From: Gammaproteobacteria bacterium
GTDB taxonomy: Bacteria; Pseudomonadota; Gammaproteobacteria; Burkholderiales; Burkholderiaceae_C
Length of the DNA stretch: 64,000 bases
Reading direction: 5' to 3'
Assembly: GCA_018828125.1 (NCBI GenBank)
Contig: JAHJWB010000021.1
Coordinates: 1-64,000, forward strand
The position numbers and the translations under genes were made by a program. Positions 28,447-38,150 of this stretch are shown here, one piece after another; position 1 is the stretch's first letter; each line of letters begins with the position of its first letter. The notes beneath the pieces were generated by a model. That model ran no database searches. It had not been told where the DNA came from and was given only the letters and a program-made list of their open reading frames with translations.

Positions 28447-28752
28447 ATGGCTAAAGTAGCTTTGATCCAGCGCGAACTGAAGCGCGAAAAACTGGCGGCC
28501 AAGTACGCAACCAAGTATGCGGAACTGAAGGCAATTGCTGGCGATGCCAAGCGCAGCGACGAAGAGCGTGATGCAGCCCGTTTGGGCCTGCAAAAGCTCC
28601 CACGCAATGCAAACCCCACGCGCCAGCGCAACCGTTGCGAAATCACCGGCCGTCCACGTGGCACCTTCCGTCAATTCGGTCTGGCTCGCGCCAAGATCCG
28701 CGAACTGGCTTTTGCAGGCGACATCCCCGGTGTCACCAAGGCCAGCTGGTAA
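28447..28752 (+). CDS. rpsN: 30S ribosomal protein S14
   Basis: 101 residues, the long, zinc-free form: no CXXC pair, with the conserved [19 protein letters not shown] segment (one Cys). Located 8 nt after rplE. Confidence 0.97.
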   Translation: MAKVALIQRELKREKLAAKYATKYAELKAIAGDAKRSDEERDAARLGLQKLPRNANPTRQRNRCEITGRPRGTFRQFGLARAKIRELAFAGDIPGVTKASW

Positions 28753-28772
28753 GCAGGCAGGAGAGATACAAC

Positions 28773-29168
28773 ATGAGCATGAGTGATCCCATCGCTGACT
28801 TGCTGACCCGCATCCGTAATGCACAGATGGTCGCCAAGGCCACGGTTCTGGTGCCTTCTTCCAAAGTGAAGATTGCCATCGCCCAAGTGCTGAAGGACGA
28901 AGGTTATATCGACGGCTTCCAGGTGAAAACCGAAGCTGGCAAGTCGGAACTCGAAATTGCCCTGAAGTACTACGCAGGACGTCCCGTGATTGAGCGCATC
29001 GAGCGCGTCAGCCGCCCTGGACTGCGTGTTTACAAGGGTCATGATTCCATCCCACAAGTCATGAACGGTCTGGGTGTGGCTATTGTCACAACGCCCAAGG
29101 GCGTGATGACGGATCGCAAGGCGCGCGCTACCGGTGTCGGTGGCGAAGTGCTCTGCTACGTGGCCTAA
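28773..29168 (+). CDS. rpsH: 30S ribosomal protein S8
   Basis: 131 residues from the ATG at 28773 ([20 protein letters not shown]), with GGAGAG upstream. Primary 16S rRNA-binding protein and, in E. coli, the autoregulator of the spc operon. C-terminal [11 protein letters not shown] is conserved. Confidence 0.98.
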   Translation: MSMSDPIADLLTRIRNAQMVAKATVLVPSSKVKIAIAQVLKDEGYIDGFQVKTEAGKSELEIALKYYAGRPVIERIERVSRPGLRVYKGHDSIPQVMNGLGVAIVTTPKGVMTDRKARATGVGGEVLCYVA

Positions 29169-29193
29169 CCCGCGGCATTGAGGAGAAACTGAA

Positions 29194-29727
29194 ATGTCCC
29201 GAGTAGGAAAAATGCCCGTGACCATCCCCGCAGGTGTGGATGTGTCCGTGAAAAGTGACCAGATCTCTGTCAAGGGTTCTGGTGGCACCCTGTTCCTGAC
29301 GCAGAACGCGTTGGTGAAGGTGTCGAGCAACGATGGCAAGCTCAGCTTTGAGCCTGCCAATGAATCCCGCGAAGCAAACGCCATGAGCGGCACCATTCGC
29401 CAGTTGGTTAACAACATGGTGGTTGGTGTTAGCAAAGGGTTTGAGAAGAAGCTCAGTCTCGTTGGTGTGGGCTACAAGGCCGCTGCCTCCGGTGCCAAGC
29501 TGAACCTGGCTGTAGGCTATTCGCATCCGGTCAATATCGAAATGCCCGCTGGTATTACGGTTGCAACTCCTACCCCCACAGAAGTGGTGATCAAGGGTGC
29601 TGATCGTCAACGCGTCGGTCAAATCGCTGCTGAGATTCGTGCTGTTCGTCCACCCGAGCCCTACAAGGGTAAGGGTATCCGCTACGCGGACGAGAAGATC
29701 ACGATCAAAGAGACCAAGAAGAAATAA
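29194..29727 (+). CDS. rplF: 50S ribosomal protein L6
   Basis: 177 residues ([20 protein letters not shown]). Two repeated domains; C-terminal [16 protein letters not shown] signature intact. Sits between rpsH and rplR as expected. Confidence 0.98.
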   Translation: MSRVGKMPVTIPAGVDVSVKSDQISVKGSGGTLFLTQNALVKVSSNDGKLSFEPANESREANAMSGTIRQLVNNMVVGVSKGFEKKLSLVGVGYKAAASGAKLNLAVGYSHPVNIEMPAGITVATPTPTEVVIKGADRQRVGQIAAEIRAVRPPEPYKGKGIRYADEKITIKETKKK

Positions 29728-29738
29728 GGAGCTGCAAC

Positions 29739-30104
29739 ATGTTGACCAAGAAAGAGCAGCGTCTTCGTCGTTCGCGCCAGACTCGCATCCGCATTGCACA
29801 GCAAGGTGTGGCGCGTCTCACCGTGAACCGTACGAACCTCCATATCTACGCCAGCGTGATTTCTGGCGACGGCAGCAAGGTGCTGGCCAGTGCATCGACG
29901 GCAGAAGTCGACGTGCGCAAGTCGCTCGGTGGCTCGGGCAAAGGTGGCAACGCCGCTGCAGCCCAGATCATCGGCAAGCGCATCGCTGAAAAAGCGAAGG
30001 CTGCAGGTGTCGAGAAGGTTGCATTTGATCGCGCAGGCTTTGCCTACCACGGTCGCGTCAAGGCTCTGGCCGACGCAGCCCGTGAAGCCGGCCTGCAGTT
30101 CTAA
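29739..30104 (+). CDS. rplR: 50S ribosomal protein L18
   Basis: 121 residues ([20 protein letters not shown]). 5S rRNA-binding protein with a basic N-terminus and the [20 protein letters not shown] segment. Twelve nucleotides after rplF. Confidence 0.98.
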   Translation: MLTKKEQRLRRSRQTRIRIAQQGVARLTVNRTNLHIYASVISGDGSKVLASASTAEVDVRKSLGGSGKGGNAAAAQIIGKRIAEKAKAAGVEKVAFDRAGFAYHGRVKALADAAREAGLQF

Positions 30105-30121
30105 GCGGAGCGGAATACAAA

Positions 30122-30640
30122 ATGGCTAAATTTCAACCCAAAGTGCAGAGCGAAGGCCAGGACGACGGTCTGCGCGAAAAAATGATCGCGGTGAACCGCG
30201 TGACCAAAGTCGTGAAGGGTGGCCGTATTCTCGGTTTTGCCGCACTGACGGTGGTTGGCGACGGTGACGGCCGCGTGGGCATGGGTAAGGGCAAGTCTAA
30301 GGAAGTGCCTGCTGCTGTGCAAAAAGCGATGGAAGAATGCCGTCGCAATCTGATGAAGGTTTCGCTCAAGAGCGGCACCATTCACCATTCGGTGAAGGGT
30401 CATCACGGTGCAGCGTCTGTGGAACTTCATCCAGCCCCGAAGGGTACCGGCATCATCGCTGGCGGCCCAATGCGCGCTGTTTTCGAAGTTGTAGGTATTA
30501 CCGACATTGTGGCGAAGAGCCACGGTTCGTCGAACCCCTACAACATGGTTCGTGCCACATTCGACGCGCTGGTGAAGTCTACAACCCCTTCGCAAGTTGC
30601 TGCAAAGCGCGGCAAAGCGGTTGAAGACATCTTCGCTTGA
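30122..30640 (+). CDS. rpsE: 30S ribosomal protein S5
   Basis: 172 residues. Double-stranded RNA-binding-like domain with [20 protein letters not shown] and the [15 protein letters not shown] loop; involved in decoding accuracy. Seventeen nucleotides after rplR. Confidence 0.98.
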   Translation: MAKFQPKVQSEGQDDGLREKMIAVNRVTKVVKGGRILGFAALTVVGDGDGRVGMGKGKSKEVPAAVQKAMEECRRNLMKVSLKSGTIHHSVKGHHGAASVELHPAPKGTGIIAGGPMRAVFEVVGITDIVAKSHGSSNPYNMVRATFDALVKSTTPSQVAAKRGKAVEDIFA

Positions 30641-30653
30641 TTGAAAGCTGAAT

Positions 30654-30836
30654 ATGACTACCCAACAAACTGTCAAGATTCAACTGGTGCGCAGCCCGAT
30701 TGGCACCAAAGAATCGCACCGCGCCACTGTTCGTGGCCTGGGTCTGCGCAAGCTCAACAGCGTGAGCGAACTGCAGGACTCTCCCGAAGTGCGCGGCATG
30801 ATTAACAAGATCAGCTATCTGGTCAAAGTCCTCTGA
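30654..30836 (+). CDS. rpmD: 50S ribosomal protein L30
   Basis: 60 residues ([20 protein letters not shown]), full length for the bacterial form. Thirteen nucleotides after rpsE. Confidence 0.97.
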   Translation: MTTQQTVKIQLVRSPIGTKESHRATVRGLGLRKLNSVSELQDSPEVRGMINKISYLVKVL

Positions 30837-30846
30837 GAGATAGATC

Positions 30847-31278
30847 ATGGAACTCAATAGCATCAAGCCTGCAGATGGCGCCAAGCATGCCAAGCGCCGC
30901 GTAGGCCGTGGCATCGGCTCCGGTCTGGGCAAGACCGCTGGCCGTGGTCATAAGGGTCAGAAGTCCCGCTCTGGCGGTTACCACAAAGTTGGCTTCGAAG
31001 GCGGTCAAATGCCTCTGCAACGTCGCTTGCCAAAGCGCGGCTTCAAGTCGCACTTGCTCAAGTTCAATGCAGAAGTCACGCTGACGGCACTGGACCAATT
31101 GGGCCTGGGTGAAGTTGACGTGTTGGCTCTCAAGCAGGCAGGTCTTGTAGGCGAGCTGGCCAAGGTCGTCAAGGTCATCAAGAGCGGTACCCTCACGAAG
31201 GCTGTCAAGCTGAGTGGTGTGGGCGCTACGGCGGGTGCCAAGGCAGCCATCGAAGCAGCCGGCGGCAGCGTCGCCTGA
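30847..31278 (+). CDS. rplO: 50S ribosomal protein L15
   Basis: 143 residues. Glycine/basic N-terminal extension ([20 protein letters not shown]) that threads into 23S rRNA, then the globular domain. Followed after 24 nt by secY. Confidence 0.98.
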   Translation: MELNSIKPADGAKHAKRRVGRGIGSGLGKTAGRGHKGQKSRSGGYHKVGFEGGQMPLQRRLPKRGFKSHLLKFNAEVTLTALDQLGLGEVDVLALKQAGLVGELAKVVKVIKSGTLTKAVKLSGVGATAGAKAAIEAAGGSVA

Positions 31279-31302
31279 ATGTGGCTTTGAAGGAAGACAT
31301 CT

Positions 31303-32622
31303 GTGGCTACTAGCGCGGCTCAAATTGCAAAGACTGGTAAGTTTGGCGATCTGCGCCGTCGACTGGTTTTTCTGTTGCTTGCGCTGGTCGTGTATCGCAT
31401 CGGGGCTCACATCCCTGTGCCTGGTATCGATCCAGCCCAACTTCAGCAGTTGTTCAGTGGCCAGCAAGGCGGCATCCTGAATCTGTTCAACATGTTTTCG
31501 GGTGGTGCGCTTTCGCGTTTCACGGTGTTTGCTCTGGGAATCATGCCGTACATCTCGGCATCGATCATCATGCAGCTGATGACATACGTGGTTCCCACGT
31601 TCGAACAGTTGAAGAAGGAAGGCGAATCCGGTCGCAGGAAGATCACGCAATACACACGTTATGGGACTTTGGGTTTGGCTCTGTTCCAGTCGCTGGGTAT
31701 TGCCGTAGCGCTTGAGAGCTCTGCAGGATTGGTTCTGACGCCAGGTTTTGGATTTCGGATGACTGCTGTAGTCAGCCTGACAGCTGGAACCATGTTCCTG
31801 ATGTGGTTGGGCGAGCAGATCACTGAGCGTGGATTGGGGAACGGTATTTCCATCCTGATCTTTGCTGGTATTGCAGCTGGTTTGCCGAGTTCGATTGGTG
31901 GGCTTCTCGAATTGGTTCGCACAGGTGCGATGAGCATCCTGGCCGCCATTTTCATCGTGTTGGTGGTTGCGGCGGTGACCTACTTCGTGGTGTTTGTGGA
32001 GCGTGGTCAGCGAAAGATTCTGGTGAACTACGCTCGGCGACAGGTGGGCAACAAGGTCTACGGCGGACAGTCGTCGCACTTGCCACTGAAGTTGAACATG
32101 GCTGGCGTGATTCCTCCGATCTTCGCATCGTCGATCATCCTGCTACCAGCAACGGTGGTGAATTGGTTCAGCGCTGGGGAGTCGATGCGTTGGCTGAAAG
32201 ATATATCCGGTGCGTTGACTCCTGGTCAGCCCATCTATGTCATGTTCTACGCTGCCGCGATCATCTTCTTCTGCTTTTTTTACACAGCGCTGGTTTTTAA
32301 CAGCCGTGAAACAGCAGATAACCTGAAGAAGAGCGGAGCGTTCATTCCGGGGATTCGCCCAGGTGAGCAGACGGCGCGTTATATCGACAAGATTTTGGTT
32401 CGCCTGACATTGGCAGGCGCTGTGTACATCACTTTTGTGTGCTTGTTACCAGAATTCCTGATCTTGAAGTACAACGTTCCGTTTTACTTTGGTGGAACAT
32501 CGCTACTGATCATTGTGGTGGTCACCATGGACTTCATGTCGCAGGTTCAAAACTACATGATGTCGCAACAGTACGAGTCGTTGCTCAAGAAGGCCAATTT
32601 CAAAGGCAGTCCGGGCGGTTGA
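31303..32622 (+). CDS. secY: preprotein translocase subunit SecY
   Basis: Central channel of the Sec translocon, 439 residues with ten helices. GTG start at 31303 ([20 protein letters not shown]). Conserved [20 protein letters not shown] cytoplasmic loop and [20 protein letters not shown]. Its TGA overlaps the ATG of the short frame that holds the infA relic (TGATG). Confidence 0.97.
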   Translation: MATSAAQIAKTGKFGDLRRRLVFLLLALVVYRIGAHIPVPGIDPAQLQQLFSGQQGGILNLFNMFSGGALSRFTVFALGIMPYISASIIMQLMTYVVPTFEQLKKEGESGRRKITQYTRYGTLGLALFQSLGIAVALESSAGLVLTPGFGFRMTAVVSLTAGTMFLMWLGEQITERGLGNGISILIFAGIAAGLPSSIGGLLELVRTGAMSILAAIFIVLVVAAVTYFVVFVERGQRKILVNYARRQVGNKVYGGQSSHLPLKLNMAGVIPPIFASSIILLPATVVNWFSAGESMRWLKDISGALTPGQPIYVMFYAAAIIFFCFFYTALVFNSRETADNLKKSGAFIPGIRPGEQTARYIDKILVRLTLAGAVYITFVCLLPEFLILKYNVPFYFGGTSLLIIVVVTMDFMSQVQNYMMSQQYESLLKKANFKGSPGG

Positions 32623-32764
32623 TGAGTGAAAGAGAACGCGGTGTGCTCCGGCTGCCGAGCTCTCTCTGAAGATCTGGCTATCGGTTTAGTTGGCGCCCCA
32701 CGAGTTTTCGCGGGCACAAATTGTGTTCCGTGCAAAGCAGCCGGGACGGATGGAAAAGTTTTAG
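32622..32764 (+). pseudogene. infA: relic of translation initiation factor IF-1 gene (infA)
   Basis: infA normally lies between secY and rpmJ in beta-proteobacteria and needs about 219 nt; only 151 nt separate the genes here. In the frame 32690-32737 the DNA reads LAPHEFSRAQIVFRAK, matching the IF-1 C-terminus known from Burkholderia (LTPYDLSRARIVFRAK) at 11 of 16 residues. The frame is preceded by a TAG (32687-32689) and runs past the usual IF-1 end to a TAG at 32762. The ATG at 32622 overlaps the secY stop as a real infA start might, but codes only 15 residues ([15 protein letters not shown]) before a stop. The conserved middle of IF-1 is gone. Interpreted as an internally deleted, decayed infA; a working copy must be elsewhere. 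Confidence 0.65.
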
Positions 32765-32773
32765 GAGAATGCA

Positions 32774-32887
32774 ATGAGAGTTTCGGCTTCGGTCAAAAAA
32801 ATCTGCCGCAACTGCAAGATCATCCGCCGCAAGGGTGTGGTGCGCGTGATCTGCACGGATCTGCGTCACAAGCAGCGCCAAGGTTGA
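32774..32887 (+). CDS. rpmJ: 50S ribosomal protein L36
   Basis: 37 residues ([20 protein letters not shown]...). Zinc-binding C+ form: C11, C14, C27 and a His near the end (DLRHKQRQG). Preceded by AGGAG at a good distance. Lies between the infA relic and rpsM. Confidence 0.96.
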   Translation: MRVSASVKKICRNCKIIRRKGVVRVICTDLRHKQRQG

Positions 32888-32910
32888 TTGGAAAGTATTA
32901 GAGGACGCAT

Positions 32911-33276
32911 ATGGCACGTATCGCTGGCATTAACATTCCGCCGCACAAGCACGCGGAAATCGGTTTGACCGCCATTTTTGGCATTGGTCGCACCCGCGCT
33001 CGCAAGATTTGCGACGCGACTGGTATCGCATATAGCAAGAAGATCAAAGATCTGACTGACGGCGATCTCGAAAAAATTCGCGAGCAAATCGAGCAGTTCA
33101 CCATTGAAGGTGATCTGCGCCGCGAAACCACGATGAACATCAAGCGATTGATGGACATCGGCTGCTACCGTGGGTTCCGCCATCGCCGCGGTCTGCCAAT
33201 GCGTGGTCAGCGCACCCGTACCAATGCACGCACTCGCAAGGGTCCGCGCAAGGGTGCAGCTGCACTGAAAAAATAA
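32911..33276 (+). CDS. rpsM: 30S ribosomal protein S13
   Basis: 121 residues ([20 protein letters not shown]). Head protein contacting the large subunit and P-site tRNA; C-terminal [18 protein letters not shown] tail. Start of the alpha-operon gene order rpsM-rpsK-rpsD-rpoA-rplQ. Confidence 0.98.
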   Translation: MARIAGINIPPHKHAEIGLTAIFGIGRTRARKICDATGIAYSKKIKDLTDGDLEKIREQIEQFTIEGDLRRETTMNIKRLMDIGCYRGFRHRRGLPMRGQRTRTNARTRKGPRKGAAALKK

Positions 33277-33292
33277 AGATTGAAAGATCATC

Positions 33293-33697
33293 ATGGCTAA
33301 GTCTCCTTCCAATAACGCTGCTCAGCGCGTTCGCAAGAAGGTCCGGAAGAACGTTTCGGACGGTATTGCTCACGTGCACGCTTCGTTCAACAACACCATC
33401 ATCACGATCACCGATCGCCAGGGCAACGCTCTGTCGTGGGCGTCGTCTGGCGGCCAAGGTTTCAAGGGCTCACGCAAGTCCACTCCGTTCGCCGCTCAGG
33501 TTGCGTCCGAAGTGGCTGGCCGTGCTGCCATCGATCAGGGCATCAAAAACCTTGACGTCGAAATCAAAGGTCCCGGCCCAGGTCGTGAGTCGTCGGTGCG
33601 CGCATTGGGCGCACTGGGTATCCGTATCACGTCTATCGCCGATGTGACACCGGTGCCGCACAACGGTTGCCGCCCTCAAAAGCGTCGCCGTATCTAA
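33293..33697 (+). CDS. rpsK: 30S ribosomal protein S11
   Basis: 134 residues. Conserved [20 protein letters not shown] and C-terminal [18 protein letters not shown]. Sixteen nucleotides after rpsM; a 92-nt spacer with two hairpins separates it from rpsD. Confidence 0.98.
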   Translation: MAKSPSNNAAQRVRKKVRKNVSDGIAHVHASFNNTIITITDRQGNALSWASSGGQGFKGSRKSTPFAAQVASEVAGRAAIDQGIKNLDVEIKGPGPGRESSVRALGALGIRITSIADVTPVPHNGCRPQKRRRI

Positions 33698-33715
33698 TCT
33701 CTCTCTAAGCCCACC

Positions 33716-33766
33716 GCCGCCTGTGAACGCGCAAGCGCCTCAGGCGGCTCCCGCAATTGTTTGCGG
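33716..33766 (+). promoter_or_regulatory. two hairpins between rpsK and rpsD
   Basis: Hairpin 1: GCCGCCTG (33716-33723) with CAGGCGGC (33741-33748). Hairpin 2: CCGCAA (33751-33756), loop TTGT, TTGCGG (33761-33766), ending 23 nt before the rpsD start. No T-run. Possible RNA structure modulating rpsD translation or mRNA processing. Confidence 0.5.
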
Positions 33767-33789
33767 TAGATGACACAAAGGAAGCTCAA

Positions 33790-34413
33790 GTGGCACGTTA
33801 CCTCGGCCCCAAGGCCAAACTCTCCCGCCGTGAAGGCACGGACCTTTTCCTCAAGAGCGCTCGTCGCTCCATCGCTGACAAGTCCAAGTTCGACTCCAAG
33901 CCTGGTCAACATGGCCGCACCTCAGGTGCCCGCACTTCTGACTACGGTCTGCAACTGCGTGAAAAGCAAAAGGTCAAGCGCATGTACGGCGTGCTGGAAA
34001 AGCAATTCCGCCGCTACTTTGAAGCCGCTGACGGCAAGAAGGGCAACACTGGCGCCAATCTGCTGTTCTTGCTGGAGTCCCGCCTCGACAATGTCGTGTA
34101 CCGCATGGGGTTTGGTTCGACACGCGCCGAAGCACGTCAACTGGTGTCCCACAAGGCAATCACTGTGAACGGCAAGTCTGTGAACATTGCTTCGTACCTC
34201 GTGAAGGCGGGTGACGTTGTGGCTGTCCGCGAAAAGTCCAAGAAGCAAAATCGCATTGTTGAAGCCTTGCAGCTGGCAGCCCAAGTCGGCATGCCTGCGT
34301 GGGTGGACGTCAATGCGGAAAAAGCTGAGGGCATCTTTAAGAAGGTGCCAGACCGTGATGAGTTTGGCGCCGACATCAACGAATCTCTGATCGTTGAGCT
34401 GTATTCGCGCTAA
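33790..34413 (+). CDS. rpsD: 30S ribosomal protein S4
   Basis: 207 residues from the GTG at 33790 ([20 protein letters not shown]), with AAGGAAG upstream; a longer frame from 33757 lacks family similarity. S4 RNA-binding domain around [20 protein letters not shown]. In E. coli S4 represses the alpha operon by binding its leader. Confidence 0.97.
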   Translation: MARYLGPKAKLSRREGTDLFLKSARRSIADKSKFDSKPGQHGRTSGARTSDYGLQLREKQKVKRMYGVLEKQFRRYFEAADGKKGNTGANLLFLLESRLDNVVYRMGFGSTRAEARQLVSHKAITVNGKSVNIASYLVKAGDVVAVREKSKKQNRIVEALQLAAQVGMPAWVDVNAEKAEGIFKKVPDRDEFGADINESLIVELYSR

Positions 34414-34443
34414 TCGCTCGGTACGTATTTCGAGAAAACCGTC

Positions 34444-34471
34444 CCTAAACCGCGAGGCATCGCGGTTTAGG
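34444..34471 (+). promoter_or_regulatory. 12-bp hairpin between rpsD and rpoA
   Basis: CCTAAACCGCGA (34444-34455), loop GGCA, TCGCGGTTTAGG (34460-34471): perfect 12-bp stem, 55 nt before rpoA. No T-run, so a protein-binding or mRNA-processing element rather than a simple terminator. The rest of the 112-nt gap holds no gene. Confidence 0.6.
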
Positions 34472-34525
34472 CGCTTCACCAGCCTTACCGGTGTAACGAG
34501 CTGGGGGTATTGAGAGGAAGTCTGA

Positions 34526-35518
34526 ATGCAAACCAATTTGCTGAAACCCAAGGCGATCAATGTCGAGCAGCTTGGCCATAATCGTGCCAAGGTCGCACTG
34601 GAGCCGTTCGAGCGTGGTTACGGCCACACGTTGGGTAACGCCATTCGGCGTGTCCTGCTCTCGTCCATGGTGGGTTATGCAGCGACGGAAGTCACCATTG
34701 CAGGCGTTCTGCATGAGTACTCGTCCATTGATGGTGTCCAGGAGGATGTTGTCAACATCCTGCTGAATCTCAAGGGCGTGGTCTTCAAGCTGCACAACCG
34801 TGATGAAGTGACGCTGAGCCTGCGTAAAGACGGCGAAGGAGTAGTCACTGCGCGTGATATCCAAACGCCTCACGATGTAGAAATCGTCAACCCTGACCAT
34901 GTAATTGCAAACTTGTCTGCAGGTGGCAAGCTTGACATGCAAATCAAGGTTGAAAAGGGCCGTGGCTATGTTCCCGGCAATATGCGCCGATATGCGGACG
35001 AATCGACCAAGTCGATTGGACGCATTGTTCTGGATGCGTCATTTTCGCCAGTGAAGCGCGTGAGCTACACCGTCGAAAGCGCTCGTGTTGAGCAGCGCAC
35101 CGACCTGGACAAGCTGGTGGTTGAGATCGAGACCAACGGCGCCATTACTGCCGAGGACGCAGTCCGCGCATCCGCCAAGATTCTGGTGGAACAGCTGGCC
35201 GTGTTTGCTCAGCTGGAGGGCGGCGAGCTGGCTGCGTTTGATGCACCTGCAGGTCCACGTGGCAACGCGACGTTCGATCCAATCCTGTTGCGTCCTGTCG
35301 ACGAACTGGAACTGACCGTTCGTTCTGCCAACTGCCTGAAGGCCGAAAACATCTACTACATCGGTGATCTGATCCAGCGCACCGAGAACGAGTTGCTGAA
35401 GACGCCTAACTTGGGTCGTAAGTCGCTCAACGAGATCAAGGAAGTGCTTGCTTCGCGCGGGCTCACCTTGGGGATGAAACTTGAAAACTGGCCACCTGCT
35501 GGCTTGGACAAGCGTTAA
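34526..35518 (+). CDS. rpoA: RNA polymerase alpha subunit
   Basis: 330 residues. N-terminal assembly domain ([20 protein letters not shown]), flexible linker near 235-250, and the C-terminal DNA/activator-binding domain ([20 protein letters not shown]...[14 protein letters not shown]). Full length. Followed after 116 nt by rplQ. Confidence 0.98.
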   Translation: MQTNLLKPKAINVEQLGHNRAKVALEPFERGYGHTLGNAIRRVLLSSMVGYAATEVTIAGVLHEYSSIDGVQEDVVNILLNLKGVVFKLHNRDEVTLSLRKDGEGVVTARDIQTPHDVEIVNPDHVIANLSAGGKLDMQIKVEKGRGYVPGNMRRYADESTKSIGRIVLDASFSPVKRVSYTVESARVEQRTDLDKLVVEIETNGAITAEDAVRASAKILVEQLAVFAQLEGGELAAFDAPAGPRGNATFDPILLRPVDELELTVRSANCLKAENIYYIGDLIQRTENELLKTPNLGRKSLNEIKEVLASRGLTLGMKLENWPPAGLDKR

Positions 35519-35532
35519 GTTATAATTTTCGG

Positions 35533-35573
35533 TTCCCTTTTAGGGAATGAAGAAGCTCCCTTTTCAGGGGAGC
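35533..35573 (+). promoter_or_regulatory. two hairpins between rpoA and rplQ
   Basis: TTCCCT (35533-35538) pairs with AGGGAA (35542-35547); GCTCCC (35555-35560) pairs with GGGAGC (35568-35573) around TTTTCAG. A TATAAT stands at 35521-35526 but lacks a convincing -35. May act as partial attenuator or processing site before rplQ. Confidence 0.45.
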
Positions 35574-35634
35574 AGTGCCTCGGGCAGTACCTGATACGGC
35601 TGCCTGATTTAATTACATAGTAGGAAAAAGCACC

Positions 35635-36027
35635 ATGCGCCACGGACACGGACTCCGCAAACTCAATCGCACCAGCTCGCACCGCCTTGCGATGCTGCAA
35701 AACATGATGAACTCGTTGTTGCAGCACGAAGTCATCAAGACCACCGTGCCAAAGGCAAAGGAACTGCGTCGCGTGGTTGAGCCCATGATCACCTTGGCCA
35801 AGGTAGACACCGTCGCCAATCGCCGCCTCGCATTCAACCGTCTGCGCGACCGTGACATGGTGACCAAGTTGTTTAACGAACTCGGTCCGCGTTTCAATGC
35901 ACGTCCCGGCGGCTACACCCGTATCCTGAAAATGGGCTTTCGCGTGGGTGACAACGCGCCCATGGCGTTAGTCGAATTGGTGGACCGCGCCGCAGAAACC
36001 GAAAATAATTCGGCAGCAGCTGAATAA
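35635..36027 (+). CDS. rplQ: 50S ribosomal protein L17
   Basis: 130 residues ([20 protein letters not shown]). Full length, near the peptide exit tunnel in the 50S subunit. Last gene of the ribosomal block; the initiator tRNA follows after 22 nt. Confidence 0.98.
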   Translation: MRHGHGLRKLNRTSSHRLAMLQNMMNSLLQHEVIKTTVPKAKELRRVVEPMITLAKVDTVANRRLAFNRLRDRDMVTKLFNELGPRFNARPGGYTRILKMGFRVGDNAPMALVELVDRAAETENNSAAAE

Positions 36028-36032
36028 TAGGG

Positions 36033-36038
36033 TATAAT
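36033..36038 (+). promoter_or_regulatory. -10 element of the tRNA-fMet gene
   Basis: Perfect TATAAT 12 nt before the mature tRNA 5' end, placing the start of transcription near 36045. The matching -35 (about 36009-36014, TTCGGC) is poor. Confidence 0.5.
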
Positions 36039-36049
36039 TTATCTCTTAC

Positions 36050-36126
<77 letters not shown>

Positions 36127-36151
36127 AAAAATAGCATTACTTGCTAAGCAA

Positions 36152-36178
36152 AACGCCCACTCAACAGTGGGCGTTTTT
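36152..36178 (+). terminator. rho-independent terminator after tRNA-fMet
   Basis: AACGCCCACT (36152-36161), loop CAAC, AGTGGGCGTT (36166-36175), followed by TTT. Strong 10-bp stem. The 36179-36375 stretch beyond it shows no gene. Confidence 0.9.
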
Positions 36179-36375
36179 GTTTTTGTGCTCACTATTTTTT
36201 CAGGATCCGCGGAAATTGCAACTCGCGCATTCTCGGAGCGCCACAGTGACCCGGTCTTTTTTTATGCAGTTGCTGCGCCATGGACGGCAATGGCTAGGAG
36301 CTTCCGCCTCCGCCTAAAAGGCTCGAGAAGCATGGCGTCTGGCTCGCACCCTTGCGGGGCGAGTTGCAGGTTCTG

Positions 36376-37272
36376 TTAGCGCGCAAAAAGGTCTGCCTTT
36401 GCTGCCTTGGTGATGGCTACGACACAAGGATGTGTGATCCGGCGTTCTACAGAAATTGCAAAAAATTCCTCCACAAGTTCGGTGGACCGACCGATCACCT
36501 CCACGCCAAACTGCGCGGTGGTTTCTTCATCCAGCACCGTGGGAGATGTGAAGATTCCGCGACCTTCACGGCCGAAAGCGTTCATCAAGGCACTGTCGTC
36601 AAACTCGCCAACGATGCGTGGTTGAAGCTGGTGTTTGTTAAACCAGTGGTCAAGTTGTTGGCGTACCGACGACATCGGGCCTTGGATGAGCACGGGTGCA
36701 CCATGCAAGCATTCCGGGAAGCTGCCCTGTAGATGACGCCTGAGCGCGGAAGCGCACAAAAAGCTCATTCCGCTGGTGCCAAGCGGGTGATTAAATGCCT
36801 TCACCCCGATCTTTTTCGATACTGGCTCGTCGGCGAGCACCAGGTCGAGCTTGTGCAAGCTCAATTGAGCGATCAGTTCTGGGAATTTTCCTTCGTGGCA
36901 GGTCATGTGCACCTGCTGCGGCATCCCCAGCGCAGGTTCCAGCAGGTGGTAAGCGACGGACTTGGCAATCGAGTCCGCGACGCCGACACGGAACTCCAAG
37001 GGCTTTTCCTGGCCCCGCGAAAGGCGAATGGAGTTCTCCAGATCGTTGCCCAGCGCAAAAATTTGTTCGGCGTAGCCCAAGGCCACGCGGCCTTCACTGG
37101 TCAGCTCCAGTCCTCGACCCCGTTTACGAAAGAGGTCATGACCCAGCCAAGATTCCAATTGTTTGATCTGTCCTGACAGGGTTTGTGGTGTGGTGTGGAG
37201 TTGTTCACTCGCGCGCATCACGCCACCCGCTTTGGCAACCGTCCAGAAATAGCGCAAGTGTTTGAAGTTCAC
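36376..37272 (-). CDS. nhaR: LysR-type regulator NhaR
   Basis: LysR-family protein of 298 residues from the GTG at 37272 (VNFKHLRYFWTVAKAGGVMR). HTH at 15-45 (SEQLHTTPQTLSGQIKQLES). The N-terminal sequence is close to NhaR, activator of the Na+/H+ antiporter nhaA and of other envelope genes. nhaA is not in the window. Divergent from the IscR-like gene with a shared 150-bp region holding a 9-bp inverted repeat. Confidence 0.85.
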   Translation of the reverse strand: MNFKHLRYFWTVAKAGGVMRASEQLHTTPQTLSGQIKQLESWLGHDLFRKRGRGLELTSEGRVALGYAEQIFALGNDLENSIRLSRGQEKPLEFRVGVADSIAKSVAYHLLEPALGMPQQVHMTCHEGKFPELIAQLSLHKLDLVLADEPVSKKIGVKAFNHPLGTSGMSFLCASALRRHLQGSFPECLHGAPVLIQGPMSSVRQQLDHWFNKHQLQPRIVGEFDDSALMNAFGREGRGIFTSPTVLDEETTAQFGVEVIGRSTELVEEFFAISVERRITHPCVVAITKAAKADLFAR

Positions 37273-37281
37273 ATCAGCCTC

Positions 37282-37338
37282 AATACTTCGAAAAAATCGA
37301 TTAATAAACTTTGATAAAACGAATATACGCGAAGTATT
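37282..37338. promoter_or_regulatory. inverted repeat in the divergent nhaR/Rrf2 promoter region
   Basis: AATACTTCG (37282-37290) and CGAAGTATT (37330-37338) are perfect inverted arms 39 bp apart in an AT-rich island. TTGATA (37311-37316) with GTATTA 17 bp later could drive the plus-strand gene. Candidate operator for either regulator. Confidence 0.5.
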
Positions 37339-37424
37339 AAAAAACCTACATTGAACGATTGGCACCAATCCGTGGCGATGTTTGTCACGGCGGCAGCTGC
37401 CAACCTTCACAAGGAGTAGCAACG

Positions 37425-37973
37425 ATGCGTATCACTACCAGAGGACAACTCGCGGTGTCGGCGATGACAGACCTTGCACTGCGTCAGAAGATGCGGCCAG
37501 TGGCCTTGTCCACCATCAGCGCCCGCCAGGGCACATCGCTCTCTTACCTGGAGCAACTCTTCAGCGCCTTGCGCCGCGCTGGGTTGGTCGACAGCACGCG
37601 TGGGCCCGGTGGTGGCTACACGCTGGCGCGGCGGGCAGACCAGGTGTCGGTCGCCGAAATCATCCTGGCGGTTGAAAATCTGAAAGCTGACGACCTGCAA
37701 AACATGGGCGTGACCCAAGCTGCGCAAGTGAAGTCGATGACCGGAGAGCTGTGGTCAACGTTCAACTCGCGGGTCATGGAGTATTTGCAGTCGGTGACCT
37801 TGCAAGACTTGGTGGCCCAGCAGCTTGCCAAAGGCGTGGTTCCCGATGACGTGGGGGCTCCCGCGGCTGCAAAGCCGAAGCTCACGCCCAAGCCACGGCC
37901 GTTGATGGCCCGGGTCGGTGTGCCCAACTCGGTGTTTGCGCTCGGTAGCATTCCGCTGCTGCAGCGGAGATAG
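37425..37973 (+). CDS. Rrf2/IscR-like regulator lacking cluster-ligand cysteines
   Basis: 182 residues from the ATG at 37425 (AAGGAG upstream, MRITTRGQLAVSAMTDLALR). Winged-helix Rrf2 domain with RGPGGGYTLARRADQVSVAEI as in IscR. In IscR three Cys and a His bind a 2Fe-2S cluster; the corresponding stretch here (KADDLQNMGVTQAAQVKSMT) has none, and the whole protein has no cysteine. The Pro/Lys-rich C-terminus (AAAKPKLTPKPRP) is extra. It likely binds DNA without a cluster; the ligand is unknown. Confidence 0.8.
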   Translation: MRITTRGQLAVSAMTDLALRQKMRPVALSTISARQGTSLSYLEQLFSALRRAGLVDSTRGPGGGYTLARRADQVSVAEIILAVENLKADDLQNMGVTQAAQVKSMTGELWSTFNSRVMEYLQSVTLQDLVAQQLAKGVVPDDVGAPAAAKPKLTPKPRPLMARVGVPNSVFALGSIPLLQRR

Positions 37974-38150
37974 GCCGCACCCGCGCGCTGCGGTAAGTGC
38001 GGCGCGATGGCGCTGCTTGGGAGGCGCTGTTGCAGCCTGGCAACGTGCACGTGCGAACCAAGCGTTCTCCGCGTGCGGTCGCCGGTCTACGGGCGTCTGT
38101 CACGCACGGATCGCCCTCTTCGCTGAGGCGGCAATCAGGCCCCGGCACAT

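Noticed and set aside
32626..32901. 91-codon frame overlapping rpmJ
   Set aside because: It reads rpmJ out of frame; the C-X-X-C ribosomal protein in the other frame is certain.
35521..35526. TATAAT between rpoA and rplQ as a promoter
   Set aside because: No -35 at an acceptable distance.
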